From Woeseiaceae bacterium (GTDB lineage: Bacteria; Pseudomonadota; Gammaproteobacteria; Steroidobacterales; Woeseiaceae), in contig JAJFKS010000033.1 in assembly GCA_021773115.1 (NCBI GenBank), positions 310,001 to 374,000 on the forward strand: DNA of 64,000 bases. The letters are read 5' to 3'. Every line of letters starts with the position of its first letter. Within the stretch, counting starts at the first letter, position 1. This document shows positions 18,410 through 26,512 of this stretch, piece after piece. Both the position numbers and the translations under genes were made by a program. Below the pieces are notes generated by a model. It ran no database searches, had not been told where the DNA came from, and was given only the letters and a program-made list of their open reading frames with translations.

Positions 18410-20110
18410 ATGCGACTTTCTAACAAAAGACTACTGACCGGAACTCCGGTCGCGCTCATTGCGCTGGCCACCGTTTCAATACTCAGTGCGCCTGTTGCAG
18501 CCGATTCCACGACGTCAGACTCGACCGGACCTTCAGCGGCAATGACGGTCGCAGGCAGCATGCTGACGCCTGGCGCACTTGAAGAAGCTCATGCTCAGAT
18601 TGGCGATATTACGATCGTTGCAGAAAACATATTCGATCCGAATGACCCCAAAGAACGTCGCACGATTCACCGATGGGCCAATGCAATTCATGTCATCACC
18701 AAACCCAGGGTGATCGATACGCAGCTTCTGTTCGAGCCGGGCGACGCTTATAGCAAACAGCGAGTTGAAGAAACGGAACGATTGCTGCGAAGTAACCGCT
18801 ACCTGAGAGAGGCCACCGTATCGGCGACCAGCATTGAAAACGGTGTCGTCAACCTTGAGGTGCGCACATCAGACGTCTGGACGCTCGATCCCAGCGTTTC
18901 TTTCGGTCGCAAAGGCGGAGTGAATCGAGGTGGCGTCGGCCTGAAGGAATTCAACTTATTCGGAACAGGTGCCAGCATCGGCATCGGCTATAAGTCCGAC
19001 GTCGATAGAGATACATTGTCTCTCAAGTATCTCGACCGCAACATTTTCTCATCCAGGTATTCTCTACTCACGGAGTACACAAATGCGTCCGATGGATATG
19101 CTCATCGTATTGGATTGGAAAAGCCATTCTTTGCACTCGATACAAAGCGAGCCGGCGGCGTCATGTTTAAAGGCGGTCGTCAGACCGAGTCACTGTATGA
19201 CAGCGGGGACATTGCCGCACAGTTTGAGCACAAGTTCGATACTCACGAAGCCTGGTTTGGCTGGTCTGATGGCCTGACTGACAATTGGAGTCGACGTTTC
19301 CTGGTCGGCGTCGGCTATGACGCTCACGAGTACAACACCCTCAGTGACGGCCTATACCCCCAGGCTCAGATTGCGAGTGACAGACGATATCTTTACCCCT
19401 TTGTTGGCATCGAACTCCTACAAGACGACTACGTTACGACACGAAATTTTGATCAGATGAACCGCACTGAAGACAGGCACTTGGGGATGCGGGCATCGGT
19501 AAAGCTCGGTTACGCAGGTCAAGCATTCGGATCGACGGAAGATGCATGGATTTTTCAGAGTCATTTTTCGGATACGCTTTTTCGCGGCAAGAAGAGCACG
19601 CTCGTAATGGCCGCCGACCTCAACAGCCGCATCGAAGGTGGCACCGCCGAGAACGCACAACTCTCCATTTCAACCCGCTACGACAAACGCCAGTCAGACA
19701 AGCGACTGTTTCACGTTAGCCTCGTGGCGAGTGCCGGCCAGAACCTTGACCTCGAGAATACGGGCTACCTGGGTGGTGACACCGGCCTGCGAGGTTACCC
19801 CCTGAGATACCAGGCCGGTGACAGTAGCGTTCTGTTTTCGGTCGAACAGCGCATGTTCACCGACTGGTATCCATTTCGACTTTTCAACGTCGGCGCAGCT
19901 GTGTTTTTTGATGCGGGTAAAACATGGGGCACCGATCCGGTAGCGGGCGTCAACTATGGCTGGCTTCGAAACGTTGGCGTTGGCCTCAGAATTGGAAGTA
20001 CCCGCTCCGGCGTCGGCCGCATGATCCATATTGATCTGGCCTACCCGCTCGACGGCGGATCCGATATTAGCAACGTCCAGTTCCTCGTTGAAACTCGAAA
20101 GGGTTTCTAG
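18410..20110 (+). CDS. Omp85/BamA-superfamily outer-membrane protein
   Basis: A 566-residue exported protein with a signal peptide (cut near residue 31), one POTRA-like domain (about 95-165, with EETERLLRSNRYLREA) and a C-terminal beta-barrel. Near the end, GGDTGLRGYPLRYQAGDS is the Omp85 'VRGF/LRGY' motif region, followed by FFDAGKTWG and a final Phe, as expected of an outer-membrane barrel. The family inserts or translocates proteins or lipids at the outer membrane. With only about one POTRA it is neither BamA nor TamA. A ribosome site AAAGGA precedes the ATG. It is divergent from arnB and may share its regulation. Confidence 0.82.
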   Translation: MRLSNKRLLTGTPVALIALATVSILSAPVAADSTTSDSTGPSAAMTVAGSMLTPGALEEAHAQIGDITIVAENIFDPNDPKERRTIHRWANAIHVITKPRVIDTQLLFEPGDAYSKQRVEETERLLRSNRYLREATVSATSIENGVVNLEVRTSDVWTLDPSVSFGRKGGVNRGGVGLKEFNLFGTGASIGIGYKSDVDRDTLSLKYLDRNIFSSRYSLLTEYTNASDGYAHRIGLEKPFFALDTKRAGGVMFKGGRQTESLYDSGDIAAQFEHKFDTHEAWFGWSDGLTDNWSRRFLVGVGYDAHEYNTLSDGLYPQAQIASDRRYLYPFVGIELLQDDYVTTRNFDQMNRTEDRHLGMRASVKLGYAGQAFGSTEDAWIFQSHFSDTLFRGKKSTLVMAADLNSRIEGGTAENAQLSISTRYDKRQSDKRLFHVSLVASAGQNLDLENTGYLGGDTGLRGYPLRYQAGDSSVLFSVEQRMFTDWYPFRLFNVGAAVFFDAGKTWGTDPVAGVNYGWLRNVGVGLRIGSTRSGVGRMIHIDLAYPLDGGSDISNVQFLVETRKGF

Positions 20111-20143
20111 ACCCACAAAACCTAACCGCACGGAATTTTATTA

Positions 20144-20626
20144 ATGATAAAGCGATATCACGCCTCCGAGTTGCAAGACCTCATCCTGAACGCCGGACTA
20201 TCCGAGCGTGGCCGCGCGAATCTCAATACACACGAGACACTGGACGCCGACGTGCAACGCCTGTTTATTGCTACCTCTCGCGACACCTACATTCGACCGC
20301 ATCGCCATAGCGAAGCCCACAAGTGGGAGTTCTTTCTGCTAATCGAAGGCAGGATGGATTTATTACTGTTCGGTGACGACGGCGAGATCCTTGAGCGTTG
20401 TCGTTTGTCACCTACTGATTCTCGTGCGGTCGAAATTCCAACCGGGCAATGGCACAGCTACGTTTGTTGCCAGCCAGGAACCTTTGCGCTGGAAGTCAAA
20501 CAGGGCGCGTACATTCCAACGACCGACGCAGATCTTGCGCCCTGGTCTCCCGCCGAAAATTCGCCGGCGTGTGAAGCGTTTCTGCAGTGGATGCGAACGG
20601 CTGCGGTCGGAAGTAAACCCGCATGA
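20144..20626 (+). CDS. WbuC-family cupin metalloprotein
   Basis: A 160-residue cupin. The metal-binding region is RPHRHSEAHKWEFFLLIEG, followed by IPTGQWHSYVC, matching the WbuC family usually found in O-antigen or lipopolysaccharide gene clusters. The biochemical role of WbuC is not settled. Its gene follows the Omp85-like gene by 33 bases and may be cotranscribed, which keeps it in a cell-surface context next to the arn operon. Confidence 0.78.
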   Translation: MIKRYHASELQDLILNAGLSERGRANLNTHETLDADVQRLFIATSRDTYIRPHRHSEAHKWEFFLLIEGRMDLLLFGDDGEILERCRLSPTDSRAVEIPTGQWHSYVCCQPGTFALEVKQGAYIPTTDADLAPWSPAENSPACEAFLQWMRTAAVGSKPA

Positions 20627-20644
20627 CATTCATTGAAACCGGCG

Positions 20645-20827
20645 ATGGATGACTCCGCACCAGACAGCGCCGCACGAACAAGAATCCGGGAAAGAACATA
20701 CAAAGAGTGGCAGCAGGCAGTCCGACAAGAAAATCAGCGACGCTCCAGTCGCTGGTGGACTTGGGCCGCGGTCGCAATCGGGGCGGCTCTGATTTTTATT
20801 CTTTGGTTTTTAAATGTGTCGTCATGA
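20645..20827 (+). CDS. small single-span membrane protein
   Basis: A 60-residue polypeptide from the ATG at 20645 (a TTG at 20633 would add four residues). It has a charged N-terminal half (RIRERTYKEWQQAVRQENQ) and one C-terminal transmembrane helix (WWTWAAVAIGAALIFILWFL), so it should be tail-anchored. It begins 18 bases after the cupin stop and its 3' end overlaps the convergent DUF3108 gene by about 30 bases. No family recognised. The positive-then-hydrophobic layout argues for a real gene, but this is uncertain. Confidence 0.5.
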   Translation: MDDSAPDSAARTRIRERTYKEWQQAVRQENQRRSSRWWTWAAVAIGAALIFILWFLNVSS

Positions 20828-21572
20828 CCGACTTTTGACTTTCATATTCGGTGAGAACGATTGTGCCTTGAATTTTTCCATCTCGATACTGTTCGATTAT
20901 GACCGGTAGATAACCCAAGGACGGCGCACACCAGAGCGTTGTCTCTCGCGTGGATGCCTCGGCGCGATGACTGACCCCGATGACATCGTACTCGCCGTAC
21001 GGCACCTTGACGGTTTTTTCGCTCTTGATTGTTACTGCGAGTTTCTTCACCTCATCAGACTCGATAAGTACATACTCTCTCTGTATATGGCGATTCAGCA
21101 AGTCAAACATTAGCGCGTACTGCAAAGTCGCTCGATCAACCACAACCGAGTCCAGTTTCGCTCGGCTCGCCACCCCATCAACTTCGCGGAATACTTCAAG
21201 CCCTTCCCAATCAAAAGACATTCTTACATCCCCGCCACCTTTCGACAGGGAGTCTGAGCTACTGTAGCTCGTGGGACGAACGTGTTCGTCTTCGATTCTG
21301 AACGTTGAGTTTTCTTGAATAGAACCTCGGGTAATCAGGCGAGCCAGCCCCCTTGGTTTGATCGTCGAGCTAACCGCATACTCGTCGCCTGCCAAATCGA
21401 GTCGCGATTGCATTTCGCCGCTAAGCACACTGATCTTGACCTTGTAAGTTGCTCGATGCGGCGTCAGCGTCTTGTCGGCCGCGCTAGAGTTGGCGGCGCC
21501 CGCCATGAGTAACAGCGCCAATAGGACGGCGACACGGCGCATACTACGAATCGCCCGTAATCCTATTACCAC
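20796..21572 (-). CDS. DUF3108-family exported protein
   Basis: A 258-residue protein with a signal peptide (MRRVAVLLALLLMAGAA) and the DUF3108 pattern: an N-terminal beta-rich half beginning TLTPHRATYKVKI and a C-terminal half with TTLWCAPSLGYLPVIIEQ. DUF3108 proteins are periplasmic, of unknown function, and widespread in proteobacteria. The coding frame abuts the neighbouring outer-membrane protein gene without a gap, so the two probably form one transcript. The start may be the inner Met eleven codons downstream (MRRVAV), which begins a cleaner signal peptide. Confidence 0.75.
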   Translation of the reverse strand: MVIGLRAIRSMRRVAVLLALLLMAGAANSSAADKTLTPHRATYKVKISVLSGEMQSRLDLAGDEYAVSSTIKPRGLARLITRGSIQENSTFRIEDEHVRPTSYSSSDSLSKGGGDVRMSFDWEGLEVFREVDGVASRAKLDSVVVDRATLQYALMFDLLNRHIQREYVLIESDEVKKLAVTIKSEKTVKVPYGEYDVIGVSHRAEASTRETTLWCAPSLGYLPVIIEQYRDGKIQGTIVLTEYESQKSVMTTHLKTKE

Positions 21573-22214
21573 CTAAAATGCGACATTGACTGACAAGTAA
21601 GCGCCGAGCGGCGTTTGGTTATCGACCTTACCTGTGTTCCCGCTTACGCGATCTGTGACTGAAATATCGAGAAAGTGGTGTTCCGCGCGTGCGGCTGCAG
21701 TGAACGACCACCTGTCCGACATGTAGTACGTTGTTCCAAGCGTGCCCATAATCTGGATCTCTGTTTTGGCATCGATAGCGAGATCAAATGTTCCTCCAGA
21801 GTCCGTAGGACCCGAAACGCTGGCGGAATCCGGAAACCCAACGCCAACGCCCGCCGACCAAAACCAATCGAAACCTGATTTGTCGCCAAAGTGACGCCCA
21901 ATCGCCGCGCCGAGAGTTGTTGACTGGATGTTCGAGTCAATCGTCTTAACGCCAAGATCTTGCGAAACGCCGACCGTCCGGTAGGGACGCTCAAAATCAT
22001 AGTCATAGACATCCAATGTGCCGGCTAGAAACCAGCCATCAGTAAGGTAGTACTTGCCGATAACTCCGAAGCCCAGAATATCGTTTGCTGGCTGACCGTC
22101 TCCGAGCAATACGTTGCCCCGAAGTCCGAGCTCAAACTGGGTTTGGGCCTGTGCTTGACTAGGCAACGTCGCGATCAGGAGCAGCACCATGGTCGCAAGC
22201 TTTGTGTTCGTCAT
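21573..22214 (-). CDS. outer-membrane beta-barrel protein (OmpW/OmpA-like barrel)
   Basis: A 213-residue exported protein with a clear signal peptide (cut after AQAQ, about residue 23). Alternating hydrophobic strands follow, and it ends ...AYLSVNVAF with the C-terminal Phe typical of outer-membrane barrels. Segments such as GFGVIGKYYLTDGWFLAG and LGTTYYMSDRWSFTAA suggest an eight-stranded barrel of the OmpW or general 'outer membrane beta-barrel' type. Function unknown. Its stop is directly followed by the DUF3108 gene. Confidence 0.72.
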   Translation of the reverse strand: MTNTKLATMVLLLIATLPSQAQAQTQFELGLRGNVLLGDGQPANDILGFGVIGKYYLTDGWFLAGTLDVYDYDFERPYRTVGVSQDLGVKTIDSNIQSTTLGAAIGRHFGDKSGFDWFWSAGVGVGFPDSASVSGPTDSGGTFDLAIDAKTEIQIMGTLGTTYYMSDRWSFTAAARAEHHFLDISVTDRVSGNTGKVDNQTPLGAYLSVNVAF

Positions 22215-22432
22215 TTTGAAATCTCCATTTCGTATTGGGCTCGTCCACGGTGTGTACTATGGGTGGCATTCCTTGAATTTGACGTACCAGCAGATTAATT
22301 CGGTCGAAAATCGACCGATTTTCAACGCTCATTCGTCAAAACTTAGTTGAAGGTAAAGCTTCGGATAGTATTTTTGAAGACCATGGGTAATTGGAATATC
22401 AACAAAATCAACGATTTAGTCGGACTACAGTC

Positions 22433-23053
22433 ATGAAGAATTCGGCCAAAGTGCTGCATCTGGATGACATGCGGCTCGTTCGTAGAATTCGCCGTGGCGA
22501 CGAGGCGGCCTTTCGGCATGTATTTGACGAATATTACGACCGACTGTATCGATTCGCGCTGGCCCGCACGAACTCAGACCAGACTGCCGCAGAGGACTTG
22601 GTTCAACAGACGATGACGCGTGCCATACAGAGCCTCCACTCGTATCGTGGCGAGGCGCAGTTGCAAACCTGGCTGTACACGATATGTCGAAATACGATCA
22701 TTGACTGGAAGCGAAAGAAAGGACTGCGAGATAACTCGGTCATACTTGCAGAAGACTTTCCCGGCATACGCGCAGTCGTCGAATCATACTCGATTCCGGA
22801 TCGAGATGATCCGGTTGCCAATGCCGAGAATTTTGAGCTATCGAGCCTCGTGCAGACTGTGCTCGACCGATTGCCAAAAAATTATGGCGACGCGCTTGAA
22901 TGGAAATACATACAAGGCTGGTCGGTTATGGAGATAGCCCAAGAGCTCGATATCGGTAAGGAGGCAGCCCAATCGATTTTGGCGCGCGCCAAGCGGGCCT
23001 TTGCGGAAATTTATGCGGACCTCGGCGACGGTATGTCGTCGTTAACGAAATAG
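22433..23053 (+). CDS. ECF-type RNA polymerase sigma factor
   Basis: A sigma-70 ECF protein of 206 residues from ATG 22433 (a TTG at 22391 would add 14). Region 2 is LVRRIRRGDEAAFRHVFDEY through TWLYTICRNTIIDWKRKK. Region 4 is LDRLPKNYGDALEWKYIQG with the helix-turn-helix WSVMEIAQELDIGKEAAQ. It is followed after four bases by a FecR-type gene and then a receptor with an STN domain, so it should act as the FecI of a Fec-type surface-signalling system and drive transcription of the receptor. A 17-codon frame (22383-22436) ends in the start codon and could couple translation. Confidence 0.9.
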   Translation: MKNSAKVLHLDDMRLVRRIRRGDEAAFRHVFDEYYDRLYRFALARTNSDQTAAEDLVQQTMTRAIQSLHSYRGEAQLQTWLYTICRNTIIDWKRKKGLRDNSVILAEDFPGIRAVVESYSIPDRDDPVANAENFELSSLVQTVLDRLPKNYGDALEWKYIQGWSVMEIAQELDIGKEAAQSILARAKRAFAEIYADLGDGMSSLTK

Positions 23054-23057
23054 GTCA

Positions 23058-24077
23058 GTGGATACCAAAATGAAAGATGACAATGAAGCAAAACAAGACT
23101 CGGTCGACGAAATGCTCGATAGTATTCTCTCGAGTGCCAGTCCACGTTCCACACCACGGAAGAACCGGAAGGAGGAAATTTACGACGAATTGCGCAGCGA
23201 ATGGCTCGCCGGTGTTTCGTCCGAGAAACGGACGCGACGCTACGTAATTAGCGGTGTGGCCGCATCTATCGTAGCCGCCTTGGTCCTGACGTTGCAGTTG
23301 AATATTGTTTCGCCGGAAGTTTCACCGGAAGCTGTTCTTGTCCGATCGACGGGTAACGGCACCACTGTGAATGGTCGGCCCGTCGAAGGAAGCACCCCGA
23401 TTAACGCGCCATTGAGATTTCAACAAGGCGACATACTCTCAACAGGACCGGACGCCGCGGTGGCCGTCGCGTGGAATGAATTGGGTTCGTTGCGCGTGTC
23501 CTCATCAAGCACGGTCGTCTTTGCGAGTAACGAACGCGTGGAGCTGCTTGATGGCAACATTTATTACGACTCCAAGCCGCACAACGCGAGCGGTTCAGCG
23601 ACTATCGTCGTAGACACGCCCTTCGGTCAAATTCATCACGTGGGTACGCAATTTATAGCCAGTGTTGGTAGTTCAGGTGTACGCGTTAGCGTCAGAGAGG
23701 GTGAAGTATCGTATGGAGACGGTACCGAAAATGTAGTCGTCAACGCCGGTCAGTCGGCTTTTATCGATGAGTCACTTGTTGCAACATTTTCCTCAATCGC
23801 GGCTACGGATGATGCGTGGTCGTGGGCGACAGAGATCGCACCCAGCCTGGTTGTTGACGGGCGTTCGACCCTGGAAATTATTGAATGGCTGTCGAGGGAA
23901 ACCGGTCGCGAGGTTGTTTATGAAAATCGTGCAGCCGAAGATTATGCTCGTGGAGATTGGATCAAGGGGATTGGACATGTTGAACCGTTGCGTGCGATGG
24001 CCATCGTACCGTTTGCCTCAGATCTCCGCTTCAAAGTTGACAAAGACTCTATTCACGTCGAGCTGAAGAATCAGTAG
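23058..24077 (+). CDS. FecR-type anti-sigma/signalling protein
   Basis: A 339-residue single-span inner-membrane protein: cytoplasmic N-terminus (about 1-55, basic), a transmembrane helix (YVISGVAASIVAALVLTLQL) and a periplasmic FecR domain with VDTPFGQIHHVGTQF and VRVSVREGEVSY. The C-terminal STN-interacting part contains EIIEWLSRETGREVVYENR. It receives the signal from the receptor and controls the ECF sigma factor. Start is GTG 23058 or ATG 23070; the latter has GTGGA seven bases upstream. Note that it begins with a long acidic tail rather than the usual DUF4880 domain. Confidence 0.87.
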   Translation: MDTKMKDDNEAKQDSVDEMLDSILSSASPRSTPRKNRKEEIYDELRSEWLAGVSSEKRTRRYVISGVAASIVAALVLTLQLNIVSPEVSPEAVLVRSTGNGTTVNGRPVEGSTPINAPLRFQQGDILSTGPDAAVAVAWNELGSLRVSSSSTVVFASNERVELLDGNIYYDSKPHNASGSATIVVDTPFGQIHHVGTQFIASVGSSGVRVSVREGEVSYGDGTENVVVNAGQSAFIDESLVATFSSIAATDDAWSWATEIAPSLVVDGRSTLEIIEWLSRETGREVVYENRAAEDYARGDWIKGIGHVEPLRAMAIVPFASDLRFKVDKDSIHVELKNQ

Positions 24078-24130
24078 GGTAAACTAGGCAATCTTAGGCG
24101 ACTAACGCTCTGTTTCAATACGACGGCCAA

Positions 24131-26479
24131 ATGACACGAAAATGTACAAGTTGGGTCTTGAGCTCGGCCCTATGTTTGATCCTGTTTGTACATCTTTGCA
24201 ACGAAGCCGCTGCCGCGGACTCCGGCCACGCTTCGGTGGCGACGATAGGGACACCTGTAGCGGACGTTGTCGATGCCTACCGTTCGAGAGGCCACAAGTT
24301 CGCGTATAGCACGAGCTTGCTGACGCGCGACATCGTTGTTCTTGATTCGCCAACTATGGAAAACCCGATCGACATTGTCGTAGAGATACTGCGACCACAC
24401 GGCATGGCCGTGAACCGGATCGAAGGTGTTTGGGTCATTCACAGGGCTTCTGAGTCCGATAAACTTGACCAAAAGACGTTTTCGGGAATCGTCAAATCGA
24501 CGCCGCCGATTCCGGAACTGGTTGTATCTGCCAGCCGCTACCAAATCCTGCGTAACATGGTCGTCCCGGGAGCATTTATCGATCAACAACAAATTCAAAA
24601 AATGCCGATACTTGGCGACGACCCCATTCGAGCGGCACAAACGCTACCGGGGGTTGCAGCCAATGGCGTTTCAGCACAGTCCTACATTCGCGGCAGCGAG
24701 TCTCGCGATACGGGCATCGTCTTGAATGGCAATACGCTGCTTGAGCCATACCACGTCCGAAATTTTCAAAGTCTATTCAGTACTATCGACTCCCGGGCCG
24801 TCGATGGCATCGAGGTATTCTCGGGCAACTTTCCGGTTCGCTATGGAAACCAGACCGGCGGCGTCATGGTCATCGACACGATGGAACCGTCGTCTGAGGG
24901 TCGAACTGAACTGGGGTTGAGCGTGTTCAATGCCTCCGTGCTGTCGACTGGAGCCGTTGCCGACAGCAAGCTCGGCTGGCTGGTGTCCGCGCGCCGGGGA
25001 AATCTCGACCTCGTCCTTGACGAAGAGTATGGCGAGCCCTCCTACAGTGATTTTCTCGGCCAAGTGTCCGCCAATTTCACTGACGACACTAGCGTTTCGT
25101 TTAATGCCCTGGTTGCCGATGATCGAATTCGACTGGTCACCGAGAGCAAACCATCAGAGCCCGAGTCGTCAAATCATACAGCCAGAACGGCGCAGTTCTG
25201 GATCAACTGGCAACAACAGTGGAGCCCGTCAGTCTCCAGCCTGACGACCGCGTCCATCAACGACTTTGGCAGCGATCGTGTTGAAATGGTGACAGATCCG
25301 GAGGAATTAGTAGCGACAATTGACGACGATCGAAGTCTGAAGATTCTTAGACTCAACCAGCATTGGACGATTCAACCCTACGATAGCAAACGTCGTTTGG
25401 CATTCGGTTTTGAATTAAACAGCCTTGATGCAGATTATGACTACAGTGGAACCGCACAATATTTCGGCGTTTTTAGATACATCGACGGTATTCCTGCATC
25501 AACGAGCCGAAACTCAAGCTTACAGCTCGCGGGGCAATCATTTGGCGCTTACCTGTCCAGCGACTTTCCGCTTGGAGAATCGACCATCGCGCAGCTTGGC
25601 GTTCGGTGGGACATGCAGAATTACGGCAATCTTGACAAGACCAGCCAGCTCAGTCCCCGCGTTAGCATCGCGCGTGCTCTCAACAAGTCCACTGAATTAC
25701 GGGCAAGCATCGGACGCTATTATCAGGCCCAGGGAATGCACGAACTTCAAGTTGAAGACGGCGTTGAGCAGTTTTTCAATGCACAACGCATCGACAGCGC
25801 AACCCTGGGGCTCCAACACCGCTATTCATCGGGACTCTCATTGCGCGCCGAGGTCTATTGGAAGACGGGCGATCGGGTCAGACCCAGATACGACAACATA
25901 CTCAATCAACTAACCGTTCTGGCTGAGTTCAAACCGGATCGGACCCTTGTTGCTCCTGAGAGTTTTCGCTCACGCGGTGCGGAACTTTCGCTCCGACGGG
26001 AAACAGATAATGGCCTGGCGTGGTGGGCTAGCTACGTTTTGTCGTCCGCGGAGGATGAGATCAATGGAAATTTCGTCCCTAGAAGCTGGGATCAAAGGCA
26101 TGCATTACGGCTGGGTCTCTCGATGACAGCAGAACGATGGGACTTTGGCGTAGTGGCGACCGGGCACAGCGGCTGGCCGAAAACCATGCCACGACTTGAC
26201 GCGACTGATCCGTCGGCACCACGCGTCTTTTTCTCGGACCGTAATCAAATGAACTACAAGTATTTTGCGACTTTAGATTTTCGGGTCCGATACACACAGC
26301 CGGTTCGGGTAGGTAAGTTGACCTATTTTTTCGAGCTATCGAACGCGGAGAATCGCCGGAACGAGTGCTGCATCGACTTCGATGTTGACATCGACGATCC
26401 GAACCAGCCTGTGTTTGAACTGGAGACGAAATACTGGCTGCCGCTGACGCCTGGATTGGGCGTGTTGTGGCAGTTCTGA
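24131..26479 (+). CDS. TonB-dependent receptor with STN signalling domain
   Basis: A 782-residue outer-membrane receptor. Signal peptide to about residue 28, then an STN domain (about 38-100, PVADVVDAYRSRGHKFAYS to IEGVWVIHRA), a plug (about 140-245, with QTLPGVAANGVSAQSYIRGS) and a barrel ending in a terminal Phe. STN plus upstream ECF/FecR genes marks it as a transducing receptor: ligand binding outside signals through FecR to the sigma factor. The ligand is unknown; nothing in the neighbourhood is a siderophore gene. Since the uronate locus begins next door on the other strand, a carbohydrate ligand is possible. Confidence 0.88.
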   Translation: MTRKCTSWVLSSALCLILFVHLCNEAAAADSGHASVATIGTPVADVVDAYRSRGHKFAYSTSLLTRDIVVLDSPTMENPIDIVVEILRPHGMAVNRIEGVWVIHRASESDKLDQKTFSGIVKSTPPIPELVVSASRYQILRNMVVPGAFIDQQQIQKMPILGDDPIRAAQTLPGVAANGVSAQSYIRGSESRDTGIVLNGNTLLEPYHVRNFQSLFSTIDSRAVDGIEVFSGNFPVRYGNQTGGVMVIDTMEPSSEGRTELGLSVFNASVLSTGAVADSKLGWLVSARRGNLDLVLDEEYGEPSYSDFLGQVSANFTDDTSVSFNALVADDRIRLVTESKPSEPESSNHTARTAQFWINWQQQWSPSVSSLTTASINDFGSDRVEMVTDPEELVATIDDDRSLKILRLNQHWTIQPYDSKRRLAFGFELNSLDADYDYSGTAQYFGVFRYIDGIPASTSRNSSLQLAGQSFGAYLSSDFPLGESTIAQLGVRWDMQNYGNLDKTSQLSPRVSIARALNKSTELRASIGRYYQAQGMHELQVEDGVEQFFNAQRIDSATLGLQHRYSSGLSLRAEVYWKTGDRVRPRYDNILNQLTVLAEFKPDRTLVAPESFRSRGAELSLRRETDNGLAWWASYVLSSAEDEINGNFVPRSWDQRHALRLGLSMTAERWDFGVVATGHSGWPKTMPRLDATDPSAPRVFFSDRNQMNYKYFATLDFRVRYTQPVRVGKLTYFFELSNAENRRNECCIDFDVDIDDPNQPVFELETKYWLPLTPGLGVLWQF

Positions 26480-26512
26480 TCGATAGTCTGGTCGACCTAG
26501 GATGTAGCCGAA

